The notes beneath the pieces are model-generated. The model made no database searches, had not been told where the DNA came from, and saw only the letters and a program-made list of their open reading frames with translations. From NCBI GenBank assembly GCA_025267735.1, contig CM046304.1, positions 18,354,620 through 18,418,619 of the forward strand: a stretch of 64,000 nt of DNA, written 5' to 3'. Each line of letters starts with the position of its first letter. Positions within the stretch are counted from its first letter, which is position 1. This document shows positions 1-10,516 of this stretch, piece after piece. Source of the DNA: Mactra quadrangularis. Its lineage: Eukaryota > Mollusca > Bivalvia > Venerida > Mactridae. The translations under genes were made by a program, and so were the position numbers.

Positions 1-19
1 CAAAATGAAAGGCAATAAT

Positions 20-145
20 TCTATATGGTTTTAAAAAAGAAACATTTTTCCTTCACAGATGAAGAATTTAGGACTTAAAATTGGTCCAAAATAACATGGC
101 TTTGCAATAATCTAGTTGGACTTTAAAGCGGAACTTTAATGTATA
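20..145. repeat. Copy 1 of a small dispersed repeat
   Basis: This segment resembles 5215-5350 and 10345-10475. The shared order is a CTTCTCAAAT-like start, a GGTCCTAAAA-like block, then GCAATAACCAAGTTG. It ends in GCGGAACTTTAA, which is like the end of the CAGTAAAG-type element at 29537-29705, so it may be a decayed relative. There is no coding potential. The rest of the first 480 bases shows nothing recognisable. Confidence 0.35.
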
Positions 146-478
146 AATGTATTATTATTATTTGACAAAATAATAGTGTATGCATGCTTCCATTGTGTGT
201 TTCCCTATTATGTGTGCCTAATGCCGAAATAAATCTATCTATCTGCTGTCTCCACTCAGAAATATATGTGATATTCTTACACGAGTGTTTTAACGCTACG
301 CAACATCGGACCAAAACGGCGAAGAACTAAATAAATATCGACCTTTGGACCTAAAATTATTTCAATAACAGCGTGTGGAATGACGTGACCTATATGGTTC
401 CTAACACGACAAAAGACGACCAGAGCAACAAATTTAGGTAAAAAAAGGTAAATGACATTTATACGTAACCGATTTTTA

Positions 479-700
479 TCAGACCTAGTTCAGTCTTAGC
501 AGCACAAAATTATCTTTTAGCGGTAGTTCTGCCAACTTAACAACGGTTCTAAATTTTTAGATTACCTCGAAGTTCTTCCAAAAATCTCTCAACTCGTATA
601 AAACCTCGAGGTAATCTAGAAAACTAACACGGTTGTGGGGTAAGGAGAACTACCGCTAAAAAGATAATTTTGTGCTGCTTATAATGCACTAGGTCTGATA
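479..700. mobile_element. Palindromic MITE, about 222 bp
   Basis: The outer arms ATCAGACCTAGT (479-490) and ACTAGGTCTGAT (689-700) are perfect inverted repeats. Inside them AGCAGCACAAAATTATC... (498-531) pairs with its near-perfect complement at 647-680. A third inner pair is built on GATTACCTCGA / CCTCGAGGTAATC. No transposase is present, so this is a non-autonomous foldback or MITE. The target-site duplication is unclear. It lies in the 3' part of the sulfotransferase gene, between exon 5 and the missing last exon. Confidence 0.7.
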
Positions 701-757
701 TGCAGGTCACGTGATTCCACACACTAAATTACTAAAACGGAAAATGTGACTACATAC

Positions 758-3700
758 CTTTTCTATACATAAAATCAAGCTTAGGTGGTGGGCCTTTATT
801 GTTTAAACTTTCCTTAACTTTAACTTCTGCATCCGCTTTCTTTAAGGTATTGAAATCACAAGCCTTGGCAATTTGTTCAATCAACTCAGGATCTCTATTT
901 GTTCCAAGGAATTCATTTATTTTCTTTATTTCTCGAACTGAGTCCTTGAATGATAAAAAGTGACTTTATTTAATATTGTTGGGTTTGTTTCTAAGGTGTT
1001 TTTCCATTTCAAATAGTGCAAAGGTCAATAATAATACAGACCGTCGAAATCTATAAATTGTTTACCTTTCCATTCTTGCCAACTGGTAAAGTTACTTGTC
1101 CGTACGAACATTATAGTATAAAATTATTGAAAATTCCACTAGTCTGTACTTGCCTTGGGACAACACGGACAATACGGACGATTGATTTCGCAAGCCCTCA
1201 TGATGTTTCATTTACGTTGTCCAATCAGTACTATCAGAACTTTAATATACATACATCATGCCATAACTTCCATGTTGAGTATGTTGTACACTTTTCCATT
1301 ATCTTGCTGACATGTATTTAAAATTCATAATCTTTTGACCTCTCAAAAACCAATGCAGCAAATCATCAAAACATCTTTCGCTAATTTAGCAATACAATAA
1401 AGTGCGGTTTACGACTGAAATCGGTCGTAAGACGCTTGATAATACGGGCCCCTGGGCTTACCTCTTTCATGTCTTCATAGTAAATATTAAGAATTTGATC
1501 TGGATATTTTTCAGTAAAATATTCCCATTGTCGAATATAATCAAAGAAAGGACTATGCAATGCTGAAAAAAATAAAAAAAATATATAATGCAAAAAACTT
1601 ATTTCATGCTCTACGGTCAAATGTAACTACGTCAGTGTTATGTAATGAAAACTTGCAGTAAAAATATAAAGTCAAATGGCGCCATCTAAGTGGAGAAATG
1701 ACGTTATGTTATACTTGTGTAAAAATATATACAAGAAAGCACTGAAACAGAATCGTTGTCAATTTTGGAATGAGAATGTTTACTTCAGCTATAGACATCA
1801 TTCGTTAATAGACGGTGAAGATATCACCTCTATACTAATACGCACAACACATCGCAGTATTCGGCGATTTGGTACGCAACAGAATATAGCGCGGCGTATG
1901 AATAATACAGGAATGCCAAATCAATTTTACACAGAAATGGACTCAGCCGCCCGGCTAGCTTATTTGGTAGCACGCAAGTCTACTGATCGAGGGGTTGTGG
2001 GTTTGATTCCCGGACGGGACATACTTTCGTGAAGCTTTGTCACGAAATTATTTCTACGGCCATTCTCCCTCCTACCAATGATTTTTAATTATGTTGGACA
2101 GTTGTCAGTCACTGACGAAGATATGCGCTTAGTAGTTGGTTAACAGCTAAATCCACAGATTTAGCCTTTCCAGGAGGAGTGAGTAGGTTGACTGACCGCC
2201 GTTATATGACCTATAGAATGTGTTGCAACGGCGTTAAACCAAAACCAAACAAACAAAAACCAAATCGAAATGGACGAATGTCCCCTATCTCATTAAAATC
2301 AGGCTATTTATGCGCCACTTTTTCCGCTTCAGTGAATCTAAATCATATAGATTTTGTTTATGGGCCAAGTTCAGCAGATCTTCTATTTGCACGCAATGAC
2401 GACTGACTTATAAATCAGACTTATGAAGCCTCTACTGATTCTATGCTCAAATAGATATGATTGTTCTCATATCCTGGCCACGTTCAGCAGAATTTCCAAT
2501 CGAACAGTTCCATTACTATATGCACCAAACGATGCCACTAAAGGGGTTTCAAATACTATTGTACATAGTTGAATAGATAATGAAAGATACTTACTTATAC
2601 CATAACTTTCCATTAGGTACGGCAGAAAGGTTTGAAAATCTTTCACGCATTCTTGGCTTCCAGCAATTGCCTTATAATGATGGTACATTGACACAAAGGC
2701 ATCTTTTGGATTCCTCATAACGTGCACAATCTTTGTTTTCCTTTCTATAATTTCACGAGGGAACGAGCTAGGTGGAAAATGACTATTCAAAATTCTAGGT
2801 GATGGTCTTTCATCAATTGTAGCAACCGCTTTTAAATCAAAGAACACTGTTTCTTTTGTCACCTTTTCATGCTCTGCACTTCCACGTTTTAACATACACA
2901 TTATTTCCCAAGCCCAATGTGTTCCTAAAATACAAACAGGATGTTGGTCAACCGTACCCGTATTTTTATCCATTTAAAAACCTAAGATATATTCAGATAG
3001 TTCTGTCACCAAACAACATCATGATTAATAATTAAGTAGATAAAGTGGTAAACCAACAGTGGTCATGTAACAAGTTAATGTGTTCAGTGATTAATTAGTA
3101 ATATTTAAAATAAGTTTTAACTTGGTTTAGGCGAGCGGAGAATTAAAGATCAGGTTTTTGTTAGATTGATCATTATATGAATGAAAAAGTAGAAATGCAG
3201 CGTAAAAAATCATACATTACAAATACATAATCTTCCCATACTTACCACATTTTGGATATGTTGCAAGTAATAGGTCATCGTCTCGTAGTTTCATTTGTTT
3301 TATATCAGACAAGTGTCTTGCAAAATCTCCACCATACGGTAAAAACTTGCTTAAAAACGACCTACAGAAACAATGGAATTAATCACACAACAAAATAATA
3401 AAATTTAACTCTGTCAATCTTGTAAACAAATAGTTGGTAGCGCGCTGGGTATTGGATACTTGTGCCCGAGGGGGTGCGGGTTCGAATCCCACCCGGGGAG
3501 GTTATACCCTTCCATGAAAATTTTACAATAATGTCGATTTTCATCCATTGATTAGATAATATGGAGAAGTTTCCGGCCTTGTGGAAGGGTAGTTGAGTAC
3601 TGATTATAGACAATGGTCCAGGAAAGCTAGGTTAAGTGCGCAACCGTGCGCAAGACGCCGTAAAATAACTAAAATGTGTTGACACGGCGTACAACACAGT

Positions 3701-4136
3701 ACAAATAAATAAATTAGGTAGCTGAGAACTCGGTAGCAAATTATAACTGTCTGCTGGTTCATGACGTAATACGTACTTCAACGCACGTGACAGCTACTGC
3801 GCTTGCGCTAATGGCTACTCAATGCGTCCAAGTTTCACATTTCAAACTCATTCGGAAAATCACCCGAATGATTCCGAAAATTGACGACCAGTGCAGCTAT
3901 TGCCGAAGTGTTCCGAATAATTTTAATTTTTAAGTTCTTACATTGATCGTGATTTAAATTGACAAAAAGTACACACGTTTTGGTAAAAGATTTTGCAATT
4001 TTCTCATTCTAATAGGTTGTGTTTTATGAAGCAAAAGCAATGTCTTAGGGAAAACTTACATAAACGTCACACCATCGCAGTAAATAAACTCATTCGTGAT
4101 TCCATTTGGTGCCTCGAGTGTTATTTTACTTGTCAT
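758..4136 (-). CDS. Cytosolic sulfotransferase (SULT family), 3' end outside window
   Basis: Transfers sulfate from PAPS to a hydroxyl or amine acceptor; the substrate cannot be told. Coding exons in order on the minus strand are 4136-4060, 3361-3246, 2924-2595, 1562-1462 and 944-758, all with GT-AG borders and consistent phases (about 270 residues). Exon 2 ends in and exon 3 completes the PAPS-binding loop TYPKCGTHW. The catalytic His lies in NSHFPP. The 3'-phosphate motif RNPKDAFVSMYHHY is intact, then SPFFDYIRQW and YEDMKE follow. Exon 5 ends in MYRKG, the start of the RKGxxGDWKN motif. The GDWKN part and the KxxxTVxxxE dimer motif must be in a last exon left of base 1, since family members have about 290-300 residues. 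The start ATG at 4136 is in frame with the fold; no 5' UTR exon was found. Family call firm, subfamily open. Confidence 0.9.
1385..1458. repeat. 74-bp dispersed repeat next to SULT exon 4 donor
   Basis: The sequence begins TTTAGCAATACAATA, has a small palindrome (ACGACTGAAATCGGTCGT) and ends GGGCCCCTGGGCT. Copies lie at 37061-37134 and 40981-41052 in the same orientation. The last bases overlap positions +4/+5 of the exon 4 donor (GTAAG read on the minus strand). Confidence 0.6.
1948..2258 (+). mobile_element. tRNA-derived SINE, family B
   Basis: A tRNA-like head (GGTAGCACGCAAG A-box region, GGTTTGATTCC B-box) is followed by a body containing TCACGAAATTATTTCTAC and CAGTCACTGACGAAG. The tail includes GTTGACTGACCGCC and ends TGTTGCAACGGCGTTAAACC followed by an AAAC-rich run. 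Other copies are at 18003, 33803 (minus), 42652 and 44283. It sits in a SULT intron. Confidence 0.75.
3432..3730 (+). mobile_element. tRNA-derived SINE, family A
   Basis: The tRNA head has A-box-like GGTAGCGCGCTGG and B-box GGTTCGAATCCC. The body runs GGTTATACCCTTCCATGAAA, GATTAGATAATATGGAGAAG, GTGGAAGGGTAG and GGAAAGCTAGGTTA. The tail is TGTTGACACGGCG and ends in AAATAAATAAAT. It lies antisense in SULT intron 1. A close copy starts at 4364 and a reversed one at 43867. Confidence 0.8.
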
Positions 4137-4363
4137 AGTTTCAGTTTATCTGTAATATGTTTGTTATAGAGGTTGAATTGTCAGCTGAAAAATAACATTA
4201 CCATAGATACATAACATTTAACGTTAGTTTCACTCTTTCTATTTATACTATTTTTGAATGACACCATGCGCATGAAATATCTACAACATTTAAGCACCCT
4301 ATTTTAGCTGTATGCCCAAGATATAGAATCTATCTTATATGACATGGTTCTTCAGATATAGAA

Positions 4364-4660
4364 CCCGGGTCGATAGCGCAGTTGACATGCGCCGAGATTT
4401 GGAATCTCGCGTTCCGAAGTGGGTACAGGTTCGAATCACACCCGGGAAGGTTATACCCTTCCATGAAAATTTGACAATATTATCGATTTTCCTCCATTGA
4501 TTAGATAATATGGAGAAGTTTCCGGACTTTTGGAAAGATAGGTGTGTACTGGTTATAGACAAGGGTCCAGGAAAGCTAGGTTAGGTGCGCTGGACATCGT
4601 AAAATCACCTAAATTGTGTTTACACGTCGTTAAAACCAAGTAAAAAAATCCTCAAATATA
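4364..4660 (+). mobile_element. tRNA-derived SINE, family A
   Basis: It has the same module order as the copy at 3432, with a longer head: GGGTCGATAGCGCAGTTG then GGTTCGAATCACACCCGGG. The tail is TGTTTACACGTCGTTAAAAC. It sits about 230 bases upstream of the SULT start codon on the opposite strand. Confidence 0.8.
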
Positions 4661-6258
4661 GCCATGTGCTATTTTGTTCATGCTTGTTTCTCCTTTTCTA
4701 TACAAAATTAGAATGACACAATGTAGCACATAAAATAAGTAAATCATTTAAGCACTTCATTAGAGCTGTATGGTTTAGGTACAGAAACTATCTTACATGA
4801 CATGGTCCTCTCAAATATGAACATGTGCTATTTTGTAAACAGTTTGTATATATAGGACATAATGTAACTTCAAAATGTTTAAGGTCAATGGCTTATACAT
4901 TGGGTAAAAATACTGACAAAATATGTCAATGATAAGATGTGTACAAAAACACAGGTCAGAAAACTAGGTCGGACATGACTTTCCTTAAACGAGCTGTATG
5001 AAACAGGCGCTACTATTATAAAGTGTACGGTAACAGACAACTACCATGTTTACTTAATCTATTGACCCCTGTAGCTTTATCAATCTAGTAATATATTAAT
5101 ATACCCGCACAAATTTATGTCAATTTTAAATCTAGGCCAAGGCAGTAGCCTTTATGAATTTATTTGTCAACATTTGCATTAATACAATAAAGTTTTACTG
5201 TAAGGAACGTCCAATCCGATGGTCTGAACGGCTATACAGTTTTGATACAGGGACCTTTTCTACTCAAATTAAGCATTTGGGTCTTAAAAATCCGCAGATT
5301 TTGCAATAACCAAGATGTTCCTCTAGGCAGAACTATACTGTCATATTTTAAAATGTGCGCTACCGCTTTATTCAACTTGCTCGGAATGCCAGGACACCAG
5401 AACACGTCTCTCACTTGGCTTTATTCTTGGAATGCACTGTGCAGTACATTGTATCAAGTTGATATTTACACAAAAACAGTTTATTAAAAACAGTTAATAG
5501 AAAAACATTAAAGTCAAAAGCAGAAACTAATTGTAACGTTGTTTTACATGTATACTTCTTAACTTTATTTTACAATAGAAGGTAATAAATAATGCAGCAA
5601 TGTGCATGCTGTCTGCATTAGTCCCGAAAGCCTGTGCAGAAATGTATGATCAAATGTCAAATTATAAAATATGTATTCGATCTTCCGACCTTATGAAACG
5701 GACTTACGATGAGTTTTGTCTTAATGATTTTTTGTACAATCTTACAAAATTAACATGGATAGAGTATAGTGTATAAACGTATAATGATAAAAGATAAGAA
5801 ACGATGCATAATTCCGTAGAATTCCACGACAAATATCAATAACAAAATTAACAGTATCGTAGTTTATATTAACAAAATTGACAGTACAAATGTATATGGT
5901 ATATAAAGATAAAAGAAAAACAAACCTTGTCGTTAGTCCAAGCTTGATAAAGATAATTTAACTTAAACGATGAGTTTGACGCTTGGACATGAAACATGAT
6001 ATGATAACATTTACTCCCAGTCGTTTTTATATAGTAAATATATATGTTCCTAATCTTAACCCGTCCTGCCTTCAGTGTATTGACTTTCACGAAACGTCAT
6101 TTCAAGTCAAATATTACTTTATTGTCGGTAAAATAGATCAACATTTGAAGTAGCGTTCGTAATGTTTAAAGTTCAACAGTCAATATGTGAAACAATGCTG
6201 TAACAATTATTTTTGGTATTCTTTGTACGAATATTCAGCATTATTTTTATAATTTTAT
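4661..6258. other. Intergenic stretch, no gene seen
   Basis: AT-rich sequence with no open frame that looks coding. It contains copy 2 of the small repeat also seen at 20 and 10345 (5215-5350, ending CCTCTAGGCAGAACTATACT). The short open frames at 5232-5487, on both strands, are simply this repeat. Confidence 0.5.
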
Positions 6259-6261
6259 TTA

Positions 6262-7395
6262 TAAGGAGCAATGGTCCAGTGGTACGACACGCAGAGTTCA
6301 GCCCTCAGCTTCATTATCATTTATATGGTCAGGTGGAACGACACGCAGAGTTCAGCCCTCAGCTCCATTATCATTTATATGGTCAGGTGGAACGACACGC
6401 AGAGTTCAGCCCTCAGCTCCATTATCATTTATATGGTCAGGTGGTACGACACGCAGAGTTCAGCCCTCAGCTTCAGTATCATTTATTTGTCCAGTGGTAC
6501 GACGCCCAGAGTTCAGCCCTCAGCTTCAGTATCATTTATATGGTCCAGTGGTAAGACGCCCAGAGCTCAGCCCTCAGCTTCAGTATCATTTATATGGTCC
6601 AGTGGTAAGACGCCCAGAGCTCAGCCCTCAGCTTCAGTATCATTTATATGGTCAGGTGGTACGACGCCCAGAGCTCAGCCATCAGCTTCATTATTATTTA
6701 TATGGTCCAGTGGTACGACGCCCAGAGCTCAGCCATCAGCTTCATTATTATTTATATGGTCCAGTGGTACGACGCCCAGAGCTCAGCCATCAGCTTCAGT
6801 ATCATTTATATGGTCAGGTGGTACGACGCCCAGAGCTCAGCCCTCAGCTTCAGTATCATTTATATGGTCAGGTGGTACGACGCCCAGAGCTCAGCCCTCA
6901 GCTTCAGTATCATTTATATGGTCCAGTGGTAAGACGCCCAGAGCTCAGCCCTCAGCTTCAGTATCATTTATATGGTCAGGTGGTACGACGCCCAGAGCTC
7001 AGCCATCAGCTTCATTATTATTTATATGGTCCAGTGGTACGACGCCCAGAGCTCAGCCATCAGCTTCATTATTATTTATATGGTCCAGTGGTACGACGCC
7101 CAGAGCTCAGCCATCAGCTTCAGTATCATTTATATGGTCAGGTGGTACGACGCCCAGAGCTCAGCCCTCAGCTTCAGTATCATTTATATGGTCAGGTGGT
7201 ACGACGCCCAGAGCTCAGCCCTCAGCTTCAGTATCATTTATATGGTCAGGTGGTACGACGCCCAGAGCTCAGCCCTCAGCTTCAGTATCATTTATATGGT
7301 CAGATGGTACGACGCCCAGAGCTCAGCCATCAGCTTCATTATCATTTATATGGTCCAGTGGTACGACGCCCAGAGCTCAGCCCTCAGATCCATTA
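6262..7395 (+). repeat. 54-bp minisatellite, 21 copies, with higher-order structure
   Basis: Tandem array of a 54-bp unit, about 21 copies, containing TGGTACGACGCCCAGAG, CAGCCCTCAGCTTCAGT and CATTTATATGGTC. Because 54 is a multiple of three and the unit has no plus-strand stop, all three plus frames are open for hundreds of codons (longest 6271-7419, 382 codons). This is a period artefact and not evidence of a protein. Units differ at the linker (GTCCAGTGGTACG, GTCCAGTGGTAAG, GTCAGGTGGTACG), at CCCT/CCAT and at CAGTATCAT/CATTATTATT. Copies 7-12 and 13-18 have the same ordered series of variants, which means a 324-bp block of six units was duplicated. A one-base deletion at about 6488 shifts the frame after copy 4. 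Confidence 0.95.
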
Positions 7396-8655
7396 ACATT
7401 TATATTGATTTTTAAATAAGTGTGTCACATTACAATATACAGGTAGTTACAGAAGTGTTTGACATTTTATATGATCCCCAAAACACGCAATAATCATACA
7501 GCAATAAAAAGAGGAATATTACGTTAAAAATCACATATACATGGTATTTCTTCAGTCAATTCATTTAATATTCTATCTCAGGTCAAATGTACAATCTGCA
7601 TAGCTAGATCTATAATGGGATGACCAAACCTACTAACTGTGCTGATTGCACTGCAAAGGCGGACGGCACGATATCACCTCTGTGTTCCTTATCGAAAATG
7701 TTCACCGTATAAACTTAATATTGTTAGGCGAACTTTTTATGGAACGGGTTTTCTTCAAACTAGCAATTCTAAGATGGCAACTTCCACAAACAAAACTTAA
7801 GTGTGTTCGCCATCTTTGTTCACTCAGAGAATCTCCTCATTGCGTTTGCCAATGTTCGGAACGTTCGCGGCGTTCAAACCGTTTCTTATTGCAAACGTTC
7901 GAACAATTCACTAACGTTTGCAAACGTTCTCGTCAAGAAACGCAGGTCACATGTATGAATACATATTCCGAACTCGAGCAGGTTCGTCCAATTAAAACAT
8001 TTTCAGATCCTGGAAATTGCCGACTAGCTACGTACGAATGGTTTATACAGCGTCTGTTGTTCGGGGTCGTGCCGTTTGCATTAGGTCGATTGTATTTATC
8101 GTTATGTATTCACAAAACGGACATTTACGTTTCATGTCACCAAATCAAGTCCTGTTTAGCGGGGTTTTGCTGTGTTTATTATTTTGTATCCCTAGCTGCA
8201 TAGTCTTACGTACTATACATTTCTAGGCATTTCAGATTATTTTAACTTATAAACATATTCATAGTTGCCTTATGTATGTATTCTTTTGACCAAGGATACT
8301 ATATACTTGATAACTATTTTATTGTTTCACGAAAATTATACTTGATTGCCACCACAAGAACATATTTTGTCAAATAAATACACATAATTTCTTTCTCGCT
8401 TGTTTTCAGTAACTACGCATTTTCATTTTTTGTAGGTCAAATCTACCCATGTTATCACTTTTATATTATCGCTGACCTTTTTATATGAATATGTACCTTC
8501 ATTTGATATTAAAATGTGACTGTGTAGGGTCAGCAAATTTAAGTAGGACTATCTACATGTATACCATAATGTTATTGACCTACCCCACATCTTGGGCAAT
8601 CATCCTCGATCATTTCATCATAATGTGGAACGCGTATCGATAACTGGGACGATAT
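7396..8655. other. Intergenic, no supported gene
   Basis: There is a 185-codon open frame at 7646-8203, but it shows no family feature. Its inside (7850-7935) is rich in GTTCG and AACGTT words, including GCAAACGTTCGAAC and TTTGCAAACGTTC, which suggests degenerate short inverted repeats. I do not call a gene here. Confidence 0.4.
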
Positions 8656-8853
8656 CTGCGGAGCTCCTAAAGTGACATTTTGAAATTCTTTTTATGCTCG
8701 TTTTCACGACATTGTATTAAGTAAATACGAAATATTAGTTCATTTTATCGAAAAATCGAAATTATACTTTAATTAAAAAAAATATTACGTTTAAACGAAA
8801 TAATAGTTTAAATTAATGAAGTATATCAAAATGTCACTTTAGGGGCTCCGTAG
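8656..8853. mobile_element. MITE with CTRCGGAGCYCCTAAAGTG ends
   Basis: Left end CTGCGGAGCTCCTAAAGTGA is inverted at the right end as TCACTTTAGGGGCTCCGTAG. The probable target duplication is ATAT (8652-8655 and 8854-8857). The inside is AT-rich with no coding. A second member is at 55219-55377. Confidence 0.75.
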
Positions 8854-9094
8854 ATATATTTAGAAAATAAATTTACTGTTGGTCAGTAAGGTCTACAAGA
8901 GAAACCACTGTTTCAAATGTAGAACTAGCAGTATGGCTCTCCTTGCCAAGTGGTCAGCAGATGGATTTTTTTCTAGACTAATATTGAAAAAAAATTTACT
9001 GTAGCTTTTTGGTCAAATATACAGACAGTCAATTAAGAAATGGCTCAACAAATTAAAGTAAAATTAATTACATTTAATAGTCTAAGTTTCATGC

Positions 9095-9370
9095 TAATGC
9101 ATGTTCACCGACTACAGCTATTACCCCTGGTCATTAGGCTACTGGAATCTATCTATCAATCTCACTGGGGAGTCTTTTACTCCATGTAGTGCAGCTGACA
9201 CATTGACACAACAGAATCATACCACCCTCGCAGGTATGCATTTACACTTGGGTGAAGCTATCACAGGTAAATTTCTTGCTCAAGGAAATTGGTAGTGCCC
9301 GTGGTTGGGTTCAACCCAGGGACCTCTCGATCCTCAAGCATGCGTCCTACCACAGGACTACTGCTCATCA
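9095..9370 (-). mobile_element. tRNA-derived SINE, family C
   Basis: Read on the minus strand the head near 9365 has TGTGGTAGGACGCATG (A-box region) and TGGGTTGAACCCA (B-box). The body contains CCAGTAGCCTAATG-like sequence and ends near 9095. It forms an inverted pair with the copy at 11325-11585; the two flank the last exon of METTL15. Confidence 0.65.
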
Positions 9371-9491
9371 CTGAACATAAAGCCTATAGCCAACACTAGC
9401 ATGTTCCACACAAACTAACTTGAAGGAAAAAGAGCACAAGTGTCACATAATACCTTTGCTACACACATAACTAAGCAATCTCACAATCTGG

Positions 9492-9680
9492 AGTAGGCAA
9501 CAGGTGGCTAGATCGTCTGATAATCAATTTCTATGAAACCCTATTCAGAAGATCAGTGTTCACGAACTTGCATACTTCAAGATCAGCCTTTACTCACTCC
9601 ATCCAGCCATGTCTTTCTTGGACGCCCAAGTTTTCTCTGGCATGGGATCCTTATGCTGGTAATTGTGTTGATGTACAAAG
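9492..9680. repeat. Dispersed repeat (pair with 28020-28260)
   Basis: It shares with 28020-28260 the ordered blocks GTAGGCAAC, ATGAAACCCT, AAGATCAGTGTT, CTTTCTTGGA, TTTTCT and GGGATCCTTATGCTGGT. It ends in a GTACAAAGAATTATTATTAT tail. The family is not identified. Confidence 0.45.
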
Positions 9681-10344
9681 AATTATTATTATTGACTAAC
9701 TGACAGAAAACATAAAAAACAGAATACAGGTTTAACAATATATTTTAATTAACTGTAGCATTCATGCACAATATATTTGATCTGAGCAAAGTTTTACTCC
9801 AAGGATCATCACAATAGGTGGTTTTAAAGTCACTGTATGAAGATAGATTCATCAACAGTAGACTCAAAAACTGTTTTACAAACATGAAGTTATCAGAATA
9901 TAACATACATTAGAAACACAATAAACTGTTCAAACCATTTTGCTCTCTAAATTTGAGTTTGACAAATTGTCCATTTCTTAAAAAAGTGGGGTACTTTTGT
10001 AACAGTGCACTGAATTATATTATTCATTTTATATGCTAATATTCAATATAGCTGATCCACAATAGTTTCAGAGCTTAACTATGTAATTAGGAGAAGTTTG
10101 TTTTCTATAACAAGACTTCATTTTTAACATACTGTGATCAAAACTATTGTTTAAAGTATTGACAACCAAATTGTGCTTTCCTTTTCAATCTACTTTCACT
10201 TTGAAATGCAATAAATAACATAAACATATTTAAGCAATATTTGCATTCAATATAAAAATCTTGTTCATTAGAAGTATTTGAAATAGATAAATGTCTATTT
10301 TCTTTGCAGTCCAAAAACAGTGTTACTTTTGATAATAGGACTTT

Positions 10345-10475
10345 AATAGCTGAGCGGTTTCATATACATGAAGTGACCTTTCTCTTCTCAAATTATAATT
10401 TAGGTCCTAAAAATTGTCAAAAATTTGCATAATATTACAATAACCAAGTTGTCTTTTCAGCCATATGTAACGGAA
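10345..10475. repeat. Copy 3 of the small repeat seen at 20 and 5215
   Basis: Contains TCTTCTCAAATTATAATTTA, GGTCCTAAAA and ACAATAACCAAGTTG. It lies just 3' of the METTL15 stop codon, so it may be part of the 3' UTR. Confidence 0.35.
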
Positions 10476-10516
10476 CAAAATCTACTACTGACTATACAAC
10501 ATTCTATGTATTACAA

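Noticed and set aside
6262..7395. CRISPR-like array
   Set aside because: Whole units repeat without unique spacers, and the genome is an animal's.
6271..7419. 382-codon open frame as a repeat protein
   Set aside because: All three plus frames are open because the 54-bp unit is stop-free and a multiple of three; a one-base deletion after copy 4 changes frame without consequence, and there is no splice or start context.
7646..8203. 185-codon open frame as a gene
   Set aside because: No motif, many Cys/Arg from CpG-rich short repeats, and no splice or promoter support.
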